A DNA stretch of 11,461 nt from an uncultured Moraxella sp. (GTDB taxonomy: Bacteria > Pseudomonadota > Gammaproteobacteria > Pseudomonadales > Moraxellaceae). Within the stretch, counting starts at the first letter, position 1, and each line of letters starts with the position of its first letter. Location of the stretch: NCBI GenBank assembly GCA_943908425.1, contig CALTTC010000041.1, forward strand, positions 1 through 11,461, in the 5' to 3' direction. The notes beneath the pieces were generated by a model, which ran no database searches, was not told the origin of the DNA, and saw only the letters and a list, made by a program, of their open reading frames with translations. Of the stretch, positions 1-5,225 are shown in pieces. The position numbers and the translations under genes were made by a program.

Positions 1-45
1 CCAGTCTTTAAGCCTTTAACCACTCAACCCTTATTTAATGATTAG
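1..45 (+). CDS. possible 3' end of an upstream phage gene (partial)
   Basis: Frame 1 is open from the window edge to a TAG at 43-45 and would encode the last 14 residues of an upstream protein, ending PLFND; the other two + frames close within 20 bases. The position immediately before a gpE-type capsid gene is where a head decoration or scaffold/protease gene usually sits. The fragment is too short to recognise, and the stretch could equally be intergenic leader. Confidence 0.2.
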   Translation, partial: PVFKPLTTQPLFND

Positions 46-59
46 CTTTAGGAGCCTTT

Positions 60-1049
60 ATGCCACTATCCACCCCAACCTATAACATTGCCAATTTAAC
101 CCAAGCAATCAATTTATTGCCCAATACCCCAACGCTACTGTCAAGCTTAAATCTATTCACCCCAAGCTATCAGGCGACCACTTATGTGCAAATAGAACGC
201 CGTGAAGGGCAATTATCCTTGGTAGAACATCGTCCCCGTGGCGCGGTGGGCGACCCTGTCAAAGACTACTTGGGTAGCCCAAAAACCTTTGCGATGCTGC
301 ACTTTGTCAAAGACGATGTGGTGCGAGCAGACGACGTGCAAAACTTACGTGCCTTTGGGACGACAAGCCAAGCTCAATCGGTAGCCCAGCTGGTCAATGA
401 TAAACTTATACAAATGAAAGCCGACATTGATTATACAAGAGAGCACGCGATGCTTGGGGCATTAAAGGGTAAAATCTTAGACAGTAATGGCACAACCGTT
501 TTGACCGATATTTATAAAGAATTTGATTTAACAAGGCAAGAATACCAATGGAGCTTATCCAGCGACAAAACCGATGTTGGCACACTCATTGACCAATACA
601 AACTCACCCTTGCCAAAACCAAAAAGGGCGAGATGACAAACGGCATTATCGCCCTATGTAGCCCTGCGTTTATGCACGCGCTGATTGGTCATAAATCAGT
701 CAAAGAGCTGTATTTACGTCATCAAGAGGCAAGGCTGTATCGTGAAAGTAACACCGATGTGGAATTTATCCATAAAGGCGTAAGATTTATCGTTTATGCC
801 GATGAGTTTGACAGTGGCTTAACCATTGCCGACTATGAAGCGATTATTTTGCCGACAGGGACAAGAAACGTCTTTAAAGAATACTTTGCCCCTGCCGATA
901 TGAACGCGACCGTTAATACCCTTGCCAAGCCTTATTATGCGTCCACTGAAAAACTGCCCCACGATAAAGGCTGGCAGCTACACGCACAATCCAACCCCTT
1001 GCCACTTGTACTGCGACCTGATTTGGTGGCGACGGTGAGATTGACTTAA
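60..1049 (+). CDS. phage major capsid protein, lambda gpE type
   Basis: This is the main shell protein of the head; many copies assemble into the icosahedral capsid. The 329-residue product is close to the size of lambda gpE (341 residues) and resembles the Phage_cap_E family throughout. The N-terminal third has a long arm with LNLFTPSYQATTYVQIERR, followed by a conserved-looking GDPV segment near residue 65 and a mixed alpha/beta body; the C-terminus (KPYYASTEKLPHDKGWQLHAQSNPLP) is also typical of the family. The start is supported by an AGGAG ribosome site at 50-54, five bases before the ATG. It opens the block that continues with Gp36-, gpG- and Gp37-like genes. Those neighbours are Mu-type, whereas Mu itself uses an unrelated gpT capsid, so the head gene set is mosaic. 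Recognition is by family pattern, not by a search. Confidence 0.86.
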   Translation: MPLSTPTYNIANLTQAINLLPNTPTLLSSLNLFTPSYQATTYVQIERREGQLSLVEHRPRGAVGDPVKDYLGSPKTFAMLHFVKDDVVRADDVQNLRAFGTTSQAQSVAQLVNDKLIQMKADIDYTREHAMLGALKGKILDSNGTTVLTDIYKEFDLTRQEYQWSLSSDKTDVGTLIDQYKLTLAKTKKGEMTNGIIALCSPAFMHALIGHKSVKELYLRHQEARLYRESNTDVEFIHKGVRFIVYADEFDSGLTIADYEAIILPTGTRNVFKEYFAPADMNATVNTLAKPYYASTEKLPHDKGWQLHAQSNPLPLVLRPDLVATVRLT

Positions 1050-1088
1050 TGAAATTGACTTAAATAGTAATGAGCAGGGTAAAGCCAA

Positions 1089-1118
1089 GCTAGCAGGGGA
1101 CAACAATCGCCTGTTAGC
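1089..1118 (+). other. intergenic stem-loop between capsid and Gp36-like genes
   Basis: GCTAGCAGG (1089-1097) can pair with CCTGTTAGC (1110-1118), a 9-bp stem with one G-U pair around a 12-base loop. An alternative pairing of AAGCTAG (1087-1093) with CTAGCTT (1120-1126) overlaps it. No T-run follows, so it is not a classical terminator. It lies in the 87-base gap after the capsid gene and could protect or define the 3' end of abundant capsid mRNA; that role is inference. Confidence 0.4.
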
Positions 1119-1136
1119 ACTAGCTTAAGAGAGTAA

Positions 1137-1577
1137 ATGATGATAACCGCCGATGACTTAATCCGCCGTTTTGGCAAGCAAGAGCTTATTGCTTTGACCG
1201 ACAAAGACGGACTACACACGCTAAACCTTGACGTGCTGGCAGTTGCCATCAATGACGCTACCGCCTTGGTGGCAAGTTATTTAGGCTTAGGGGCGGGCTT
1301 AGGCTTAGGCGTTGTCGCCAATGGGCGAATGATAAACCCTGTATTGACCGCCAAAACCTGCGATATTGCTCGCTTTTATTTGTATGATGACAACGTAACC
1401 GACACCGTCAAATACCGCTATGATGAAGCGATTGATTGGCTAAAGCAAGTACAAAATAATCCTAGTATGCTAGGGGCTAGCAAAAATGGCGGACACATTG
1501 CGGTGATGACAAACCCTGTACCAAGCATATGGGCGGATAGCCCCTTAAATGACGACAATGACCCAGTTTATTATTGA
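1137..1577 (+). CDS. Mu Gp36-like phage protein (DUF1320 family)
   Basis: The 146-residue product matches the DUF1320/Gp36 pattern: an N-terminal ITADDLIRRFGKQELIALTD helix pair, a central VAINDATALVASYL helix, then CDIARFYLYDD and a helical C-terminus with KYRYDEAIDWLKQV. Members are small head-tail connector or neck-region proteins encoded after the capsid gene in Mu-like phages; their precise role is not well established. The ATG at 1137 is followed by a second in-frame ATG at 1140, and a purine-rich AGAGAG lies just upstream. A glycine/leucine insertion (LGLGAGLGLG, about residues 49-58) falls before the NPVLTAKTCDIAR segment and is not typical of the family. The last 29 bases overlap the next gene in another frame, suggesting translational coupling. 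Confidence 0.8.
   Translation: MMITADDLIRRFGKQELIALTDKDGLHTLNLDVLAVAINDATALVASYLGLGAGLGLGVVANGRMINPVLTAKTCDIARFYLYDDNVTDTVKYRYDEAIDWLKQVQNNPSMLGASKNGGHIAVMTNPVPSIWADSPLNDDNDPVYY
1281..1309 (+). repeat. short tandem duplication inside the Gp36-like gene
   Basis: The 11-mer TTAGGCTTAGG occurs at 1281-1291 and again at 1299-1309, an 18-bp period that keeps the frame and encodes the repeated Leu-Gly-Leu-Gly. Because the period is a multiple of three, slipped-strand copy-number change would lengthen or shorten the loop without breaking the gene. Confidence 0.7.
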
Positions 1578-1986
1578 AAGCGACTTGCCCCAAGCCATTG
1601 ATACATTGCTTGGGATACACAACGCCTTAGGCAATGCTGATAACGTATTGCACGGCATTGGGGCAACGCTAAAAGACAGCACCCGTGATAGGCTTGCCAC
1701 AGGCAAAACAGCCCCTGATGGCACGCCGTGGGCAAGGCTTGCCCCCAAAACTTTGCAACAAAAAGGCGATGACATCTTAATTGACACAGGGCAGTTGCAC
1801 CAGTCTATCGCTTATGACGTGGCAGGCGATACCTTATTTGTGGGGACAAGCAAAGCTTATGGGGCGTATCATCAATTTGGGACAAGTAAAATGCCTGCTC
1901 GCCCTTTTTTGGGGCTATCAGCACAAGATGAAACGCTTATCCAAAACCGCCTAAATGAATGGCTTGAGCAATTGACGGAGCGATAA
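1549..1986 (+). CDS. phage virion morphogenesis protein, Mu gpG / P2 gpS type
   Basis: The 145-residue product fits the phage virion morphogenesis (tail completion) family that includes Mu gpG and P2 gpS. Diagnostic features are a first helix, then DRLATGKTAPDGTPWARLAPKT (about residues 48-69), ILIDTGQLHQSI (about 76-87), a VGTSKAYGAYHQFGTSKMPARPFLGLS core (about 97-123) and a C-terminal amphipathic helix. The PDGTPW and HQFG...MPARPFLG signatures are strong. The family acts in tail completion or head-tail joining. The ATG at 1549 overlaps the preceding gene by 29 bases and has only a weak ribosome site, so initiation probably depends on coupling; the internal ATG at 1558 is an alternative start. 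The next gene begins immediately after the stop. In Mu, gene G follows the MuF-type gene F; here it lies between the Gp36 and Gp37 homologues. Confidence 0.84.
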   Translation: MTTMTQFIIESDLPQAIDTLLGIHNALGNADNVLHGIGATLKDSTRDRLATGKTAPDGTPWARLAPKTLQQKGDDILIDTGQLHQSIAYDVAGDTLFVGTSKAYGAYHQFGTSKMPARPFLGLSAQDETLIQNRLNEWLEQLTER

Positions 1987-2427
1987 ATGACACAAAACTT
2001 ATTGGCGTGCCTTGAGCCATTGATGAGCCATATTGGACAAATTGATGGCGTAAAAGCGGTGTTTAGTGCCAAAGAATTTGCCGAGCTTGGCAAAAAACGC
2101 CAGCCCCACAGCGGAGCGGTGTATGTGGTGTTTGACAGTCTTAGCCCTGCCGAGCAGTTACATCAATCGGCAAGGCTTAATTTGTCGGTGATGGTGGTGC
2201 TGGTCTTATCACAGCTGACCACAAGCACCGATGAGCTTGGCAGACAAATGAGCGAGCTGATTTGCCATATCCACGGCTACCGCCCCAAAGCCCAAACCCA
2301 AGCCCAAACCCAAGAGTTGCCATTAACCGCCAGCCCCTTTGCGTTAAAGGGCAGTATTAACGCCAAATACATTGATGGCTTTATTTATTTGCCATTAAGC
2401 TTTGAGGTGCAAGTCATCAGTGCTTAA
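1987..2427 (+). CDS. Mu Gp37-like phage protein, probable tail terminator
   Basis: This 146-residue protein begins directly after the stop of the gpG-like gene with no spacer. It has the layout of the Gp37/DUF1834-type proteins of Mu-like phages: an N-terminal helix (LLACLEPLMSHIGQIDGVKAV), a strand with GAVYVVFDSL near residues 43-52, a strongly hydrophobic LNLSVMVVLVLS strand, a helix with TDELGRQMSELICHIHGYRP, and a C-terminal strand pair containing FIYLPLSFEVQVI. Such proteins sit just before the tail tube gene and are thought to act as tail terminator or head-tail connector; the role is inferred from position and fold pattern. A Gln/Thr/Ala stretch (AQTQAQTQ, about residues 102-109) is encoded by a 12-bp unit present twice near 2290-2313 and may be a variable linker. 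Confidence 0.68.
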   Translation: MTQNLLACLEPLMSHIGQIDGVKAVFSAKEFAELGKKRQPHSGAVYVVFDSLSPAEQLHQSARLNLSVMVVLVLSQLTTSTDELGRQMSELICHIHGYRPKAQTQAQTQELPLTASPFALKGSINAKYIDGFIYLPLSFEVQVISA

Positions 2428-2448
2428 GCTTAAGATAAATTAAAGTTA

Positions 2449-2479
2449 AAACTTAACCCAAATTTAAACTTAACCCAAA
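2449..2479 (+). repeat. 14-bp direct repeat before the tail tube gene
   Basis: AAACTTAACCCAAA occurs at 2449-2462 and again at 2466-2479, a 17-bp period, in the 72-base gap between the Gp37-like and tail tube genes. It lies immediately upstream of the AAGGAG ribosome site. It may be simple slippage; a regulatory role for the abundant tail tube mRNA is only a possibility. Confidence 0.6.
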
Positions 2480-2499
2480 CCCAACCTAAGGAGCAAGCA

Positions 2500-3246
2500 A
2501 TGCAATCAGCACAACTGCACGGCAGATTATTTGAAGGTGATTTGTATGTCAAAAAATACCAAAGCGATGATGGCTTTGTCAAGCTTGGCAACGCAACCGA
2601 ATTTAAAACCAAAGCTGAAATTGAAAAAAAGGAGCTAAAATCCACAGGGCGTGGCTCCTTTGGACAAGCCATTGACACGGTGGTCATTCCAAAGCCTATG
2701 CAAATTGACATCAAATTTAACAGCTTTGACAAATACGCCCTAGCACGAGCCTTGATGGGCGTGGCGGTGGACGTGGCAGGACAGGTGGCTACCATTAGCG
2801 ACACCACGGTGGTGGCAGCTCAAGGCTTGATTGATTTGGGGGTGATTGACATAGACGCTGAGCATTTTAGCCTAAAAAACAAAACCAAATCAAACGCCAA
2901 AATTGACAAAGCCCACTATCAGCTAAACGCCAAAATGGGCTTGCTTGAACTTCTTGACACCGCAGGGGCGGATGTCGGCGATGAGCTTGTCTTTAGTGGC
3001 AAAACACGTGGGCAAGCAGGCTTTGTGATTGAAGCTGGGACGCTGACAAGCTTGCCCTTGGAGCTTAAATTGGACGGCTATGATATGGTGAGCCAACGAC
3101 ACGGTATTTTAGAAATTCCCCACGCCGTGCTGTCATCTAATGGCGATTTGGATTGGTTTAGTGATAACTTTTGGGTGGCAGGGCTGTCAGGTACCATCGT
3201 TAAAGATGAAGGCAAGTCGGCGATGAGTTTTAGGGAGTTTTTTTAA
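2500..3246 (+). CDS. phage major tail tube protein (siphovirus type)
   Basis: The 248-residue product forms, by inference, the stacked rings of the tail tube. The N-terminal half carries the pattern seen in tail tube proteins of Mu-like siphophages: GDLYVKKYQSDDGFVKLGNATEFKTK (residues 14-39), then STGRGSFGQAIDTVVIPKPMQIDIKFN with a conserved Gly-Gln-Ala and Pro-Lys-Pro, and a helix with KYALARALMGV. The C-terminal half is beta-rich with an Ig-like look (FVIEAGTLTSLPLELKLDGYDM) and ends REFF. A textbook AAGGAG at 2488-2493 precedes the ATG, as expected for an abundant protein. A terminator-like hairpin follows 25 bases after the stop. No sheath gene accompanies it, supporting a non-contractile tail. 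Sheath and capsid-decoration roles were considered and fit less well. Confidence 0.74.
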   Translation: MQSAQLHGRLFEGDLYVKKYQSDDGFVKLGNATEFKTKAEIEKKELKSTGRGSFGQAIDTVVIPKPMQIDIKFNSFDKYALARALMGVAVDVAGQVATISDTTVVAAQGLIDLGVIDIDAEHFSLKNKTKSNAKIDKAHYQLNAKMGLLELLDTAGADVGDELVFSGKTRGQAGFVIEAGTLTSLPLELKLDGYDMVSQRHGILEIPHAVLSSNGDLDWFSDNFWVAGLSGTIVKDEGKSAMSFREFF

Positions 3247-3271
3247 CGCTTAACCAAACACCATTTGCCAT

Positions 3272-3297
3272 AAAAGACCGCCTAAGGGTGGTTTTTT
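3272..3297 (+). terminator. Rho-independent terminator after the tail tube gene
   Basis: AAAAGACCGCC (3272-3282) pairs with GGTGGTTTTTT (3287-3297) to give an 11-bp stem with two G-U pairs around the tetraloop TAAG, and the 3' arm is itself the T-run. It sits 25 bases after the tail tube stop. It would stop or attenuate the head/tail-tube transcript before the toxin-antitoxin unit and the tape measure gene. Confidence 0.8.
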
Positions 3298-3415
3298 ATT
3301 GCTAAAAATAGGCAAATCTTTTATTATAAGGATTATTTGCATAGTTGTGAATACTGATGGGTTTTAGATTTTACAAAACGCATGACAGTGATACAAGTTA
3401 GCAATATGCAGGTTA

Positions 3416-3444
3416 TTGAAGTTAAAAATAGATAGTGATTATAG
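3416..3444 (+). promoter_or_regulatory. candidate sigma-70 promoter of the toxin-antitoxin unit
   Basis: Within the 182-base leader after the terminator, TTGAAG (3416-3421) is followed at 17 bases by TTATAG (3439-3444), an acceptable but imperfect -35/-10 pair. The -35 overlaps a weak inverted repeat, CAATA (3402-3406) and TATTG (3414-3418), which could be an operator for autoregulation, as is common in type II toxin-antitoxin operons. Both assignments are by eye. The leader is clearly more AT-rich than the flanking genes. Confidence 0.35.
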
Positions 3445-3478
3445 CTTGACTTATCCACTCAATGTTTAAGGAAAACCA

Positions 3479-3682
3479 ATGACCCAAAATACCAATCCCC
3501 AAAATGTTAATGCTCAAAACAGCCATCCCCAAAACACCAAGCTCCGAGACACAAAGCCCCGAGACACAAAGCCTATAAGCATTGGCTTGACAGGGCAAAG
3601 CGGACAACGGGTGGTATTAAATACCGCAAGGCGTGTATTGCGTGAACATCAAAAAGAGATTAAGGCACTGGCAGATAAATGA
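3479..3682 (+). CDS. putative antitoxin partnered with Doc
   Basis: This 67-residue protein is encoded directly upstream of, and overlapping by 4 bp (ATGA, 3679-3682), the Doc toxin gene, the standard toxin-antitoxin arrangement. AAGGA at 3468-3472 is a good ribosome site six bases before the ATG. The first half is Asn/Gln/Pro/Thr-rich and repetitive, with NPQN/HPQN and two copies of RDTKP, and is probably disordered. The second half (TGQSGQRVVLNTARRVLREH then QKEIKALADK) is a predicted basic helix, consistent with a segment that wraps the toxin, as the C-terminal part of P1 Phd does. It does not resemble Phd or YefM over its length and has no obvious DNA-binding fold, so it may be a different antitoxin type. 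The assignment rests mainly on context; it could also be a small phage protein of unrelated function. Confidence 0.6.
   Translation: MTQNTNPQNVNAQNSHPQNTKLRDTKPRDTKPISIGLTGQSGQRVVLNTARRVLREHQKEIKALADK
3544..3573 (+). repeat. 15-bp tandem repeat in the antitoxin gene
   Basis: CCGAGACACAAAGCC is present twice back to back (3544-3558 and 3559-3573) and encodes two RDTKP units; the preceding codons give a degenerate relative (QNTKL). The unit is a multiple of three, so expansion or contraction would keep the frame. Confidence 0.8.
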
Positions 3683-4071
3683 TTGATGTCCAGTTTGTGA
3701 TTGCCATTCACGATGAGATATTAGCCAATGAAAAAGGGTTGTCTGGCATTAAAAGCATTGCTAGTCTACAAGGGGCGTTATCACGCATTGACAATCAAAT
3801 GACTTATGAGCCACTTGATGATATTTATTTGATTGCAGCCTTTTATGGGGTGGCTTTAGCCAATGCCCACGCTTTTAATGATGGCAATAAACGCACCGCC
3901 CTTGTTGTTATGCTAACCTATCTTGAGTTACAAGGGGTAACCATTGCCCAAAACACAGGGCTTGATGAGCTGATGGTAGCGGTTGCCACAAAACAGCTCA
4001 ATTTTTATGGGCTAGCAAATGAATTAAAACAGCGTACTTTTAGTCCTTTACCACTGAACCCCTTCAGCTAA
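3679..4071 (+). CDS. doc: Doc-family (death-on-curing) toxin, Fic fold
   Basis: The 130-residue protein matches the Doc toxin family, similar in length to P1 Doc (126 residues). The active-site motif is complete: HAFNDGNKRT at residues 64-73, corresponding to H-x-F-x-D-A/G-N-K-R-T of Doc, with the catalytic His, Asp and the Doc-type Lys (K71) in place. P1 Doc phosphorylates elongation factor EF-Tu and halts translation; the same activity is inferred here. The N-terminal HDEILANEKGLSGIKSIASLQGALSR segment and the helix LDDIYLIAAFYGVALA are also family features. It is translationally coupled to the 67-residue upstream gene. Its last residues (PLNPFS) are encoded by a 20-bp sequence repeated after the tape measure gene, suggesting the 3' end was fused during insertion. 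The pair sits inside the tail module, where it would act as a cargo gene for prophage maintenance or exclusion of other phages. Confidence 0.88.
   Translation: MIDVQFVIAIHDEILANEKGLSGIKSIASLQGALSRIDNQMTYEPLDDIYLIAAFYGVALANAHAFNDGNKRTALVVMLTYLELQGVTIAQNTGLDELMVAVATKQLNFYGLANELKQRTFSPLPLNPFS
4051..4070 (+). repeat. 20-bp repeat flanking the tape measure gene, copy 1
   Basis: CCACTGAACCCCTTCAGCTA occurs here, overlapping the end of doc, and again at 8237-8256, just past the tape measure gene. The match is exact over 20 bases and stops on both sides. Its core is a small inverted repeat, CTGAA and TTCAG around CCCC. Both copies are read as Pro-Leu-Asn-Pro-Phe-Ser in the overlapping frame. Confidence 0.9.
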
Positions 4072-4080
4072 GATAACCCC

Positions 4081-4118
4081 AAAAACCCCCTTATGATAGC
4101 AATATTTGGGGGATTTTT
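4081..4118 (+). terminator. terminator-like hairpin overlapping the tape measure ribosome site
   Basis: AAAAACCCCC (4081-4090) can pair with GGGGG-A-TTTTT (4108-4118) with one bulged A, enclosing a 17-base loop. The G-run and following T-run give it the look of an intrinsic terminator for the doc unit. The same G-run (GGGGGA, 4108-4113) is the ribosome site of the tape measure gene, whose ATG begins at 4119. The structure could therefore both reduce read-through and hide the start site. The loop is large, so strength is uncertain. Confidence 0.5.
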
Positions 4119-5168
4119 ATGCGTGATTTAAGTACCAGTATTCGTATTCGTGCAGGGGTTGATGGGCTTTCTGATATTAAAGCCCTAGCCGAACACTTTG
4201 CCAAAGCGGGGGTGAATACCGATGAACTAAGCGACGCCCTACAAAACTTGCAGGACAACTGGAGCGAGCTATCAACCGTCGAACAAAGCGAGCAATTAGC
4301 CAGCCTTAGCGAAGAAGTAGAAAGCTTGCAACAGCTGGCAAGCGACCGCATTGCCTTGGGGCTTGATATTGCCCCTAACATTCAAGAAGAAATAGAAGCC
4401 TTAACGCGCGCTTATGAACGCTTACGCGAAAGTGGCACATTGACCGAAGAAGAGCTTGCGCGCGCCACACAAAATCACGAGCGAAGCGTTCAAGAACTAG
4501 AAGACGCCTTACAAGACGCTGCCCCCAGTATCCAAGACATCACAAGCGCCTTTGGTGAGATGGTCTCTGCTGCATCAGGCTTAAGTTATGTCGCCAAAGA
4601 GGCAATGCAGTTTGAAGAGGCGATGGCACAAGTCAATAAAGTTGTGGACGGAACGCCTGCGCAAATGAGTGCCTTAGCTGACAAAGTACAGACATTAGCG
4701 GTCAGCCTTGGCAAAACGACCGATGAGATTGCCAACATTGCCGCGATGGGCGGACAGCTTGGCGTGCCCTTAGAGGAGCTAGAGGCGTTCACCGAAATGG
4801 CAGGGCGTATGTCCGCTGCCTTTAATATCACCGCCGAAGAAGCTGCCGATGCTGCCGCTAAGCTCTCCAACGTCTTTGCCTTGCCGATTAAAGAAATAGA
4901 AAATCTTGGCGATGCCATTAACAATCTTGGCAGCAATACCGCCGCCAAAGAAGATGAAATTGTTAATACGTTGCTTAGAATTGGGGGGACGGCAAGCGCC
5001 TTTGGACTTGCTGCCGAAGAAGCCGCCGCACTGTCTGCTGCCTTTATTAGTATGGGCAAATCCCCAGAAGTGGCTGGCACCGCCATCAATGCCTTATTAA
5101 CTAAATTACAAACCGCCAATGTCCAAAGTAAGGACTTTCAAGACACGCTAGAGGCGATTGGCTTGTAA
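4119..5168 (+). CDS. tape measure protein, N-terminal fragment (349 residues)
   Basis: This is the part that would be translated normally. It begins with a coiled-coil-rich region (about residues 1-140: LSTSIRIRAGVDGLSDIKALAEHFAKAG then Glu/Leu/Gln-rich heptads). It continues with the phage tail tape measure core domain (PhageMin_Tail/TIGR01760 type, about residues 145-349), recognisable from AKEAMQFEEAMAQVNKVVDG, LGKTTDEIANIAAMGGQLGV, AFNITAEEAADAAAKLSNVF and the repeated AAEEAAALSAAFISMGKSPEVAGTAINALL. The core ends at EAIGL, a few residues before the domain would normally finish, so the fragment alone is unlikely to build a tail. The ribosome site is GGGGGA at 4108-4113, six bases upstream. 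Gene position after a tail tube gene supports the call. Confidence 0.82.
   Translation: MRDLSTSIRIRAGVDGLSDIKALAEHFAKAGVNTDELSDALQNLQDNWSELSTVEQSEQLASLSEEVESLQQLASDRIALGLDIAPNIQEEIEALTRAYERLRESGTLTEEELARATQNHERSVQELEDALQDAAPSIQDITSAFGEMVSAASGLSYVAKEAMQFEEAMAQVNKVVDGTPAQMSALADKVQTLAVSLGKTTDEIANIAAMGGQLGVPLEELEAFTEMAGRMSAAFNITAEEAADAAAKLSNVFALPIKEIENLGDAINNLGSNTAAKEDEIVNTLLRIGGTASAFGLAAEEAAALSAAFISMGKSPEVAGTAINALLTKLQTANVQSKDFQDTLEAIGL
5166..5168 (+). other. in-frame TAA nonsense codon in tape measure gene
   Basis: The TAA at codon 350 is flanked by GGC TTG and GGG GTT. The next in-frame residues (KLAKDISDNPQKALSEFLDTL) continue the domain without any gap or shift. No known stop read-through context or stop-codon-proximal secondary structure was obvious by eye. 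Confidence 0.85.
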
Positions 5169-5225
5169 GGGGTTAAGCTTGCCAAAGACATCAGCGACAA
5201 TCCCCAAAAGGCGTTAAGCGAGTTT

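Noticed and set aside
2430..2807. 125-codon open frame on the - strand over the start of the tail tube gene
   Set aside because: It overlaps a well-supported + strand gene, with composition expected from reverse reading of that gene, and has no ribosome site.
3446..3474. TTGACT at 3446-3451 as the -35 box of the toxin-antitoxin promoter
   Set aside because: The matching -10 position falls on the purine-rich ribosome site (AGGAAA) and would place transcription start inside the coding region.
3301..3478. Small RNA or attachment site in the toxin-antitoxin leader
   Set aside because: Only weak, short inverted repeats and a promoter-like pair were visible; there is no tRNA-like end, no long direct repeat and no second terminator to define an RNA.
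3422..3607. 61-codon open frame on the - strand across the antitoxin start
   Set aside because: It is hydrophobic and could suggest a small membrane toxin, but it is the reverse of the Asn/Gln/Pro repeat region, has no ribosome site, and would cross the antitoxin leader.
3247..4118. Tail assembly chaperone pair with slippery sequence
   Set aside because: No additional + strand frame of suitable size overlaps here and no convincing slippery heptamer was seen; the only genes are the antitoxin-Doc pair.
4906..5100. 64-codon + strand frame inside the tape measure region
   Set aside because: It is an out-of-frame overlap with strong tape measure coding; the Pro/Leu-rich product reflects frame-shifted reading of Ala/Glu codons.
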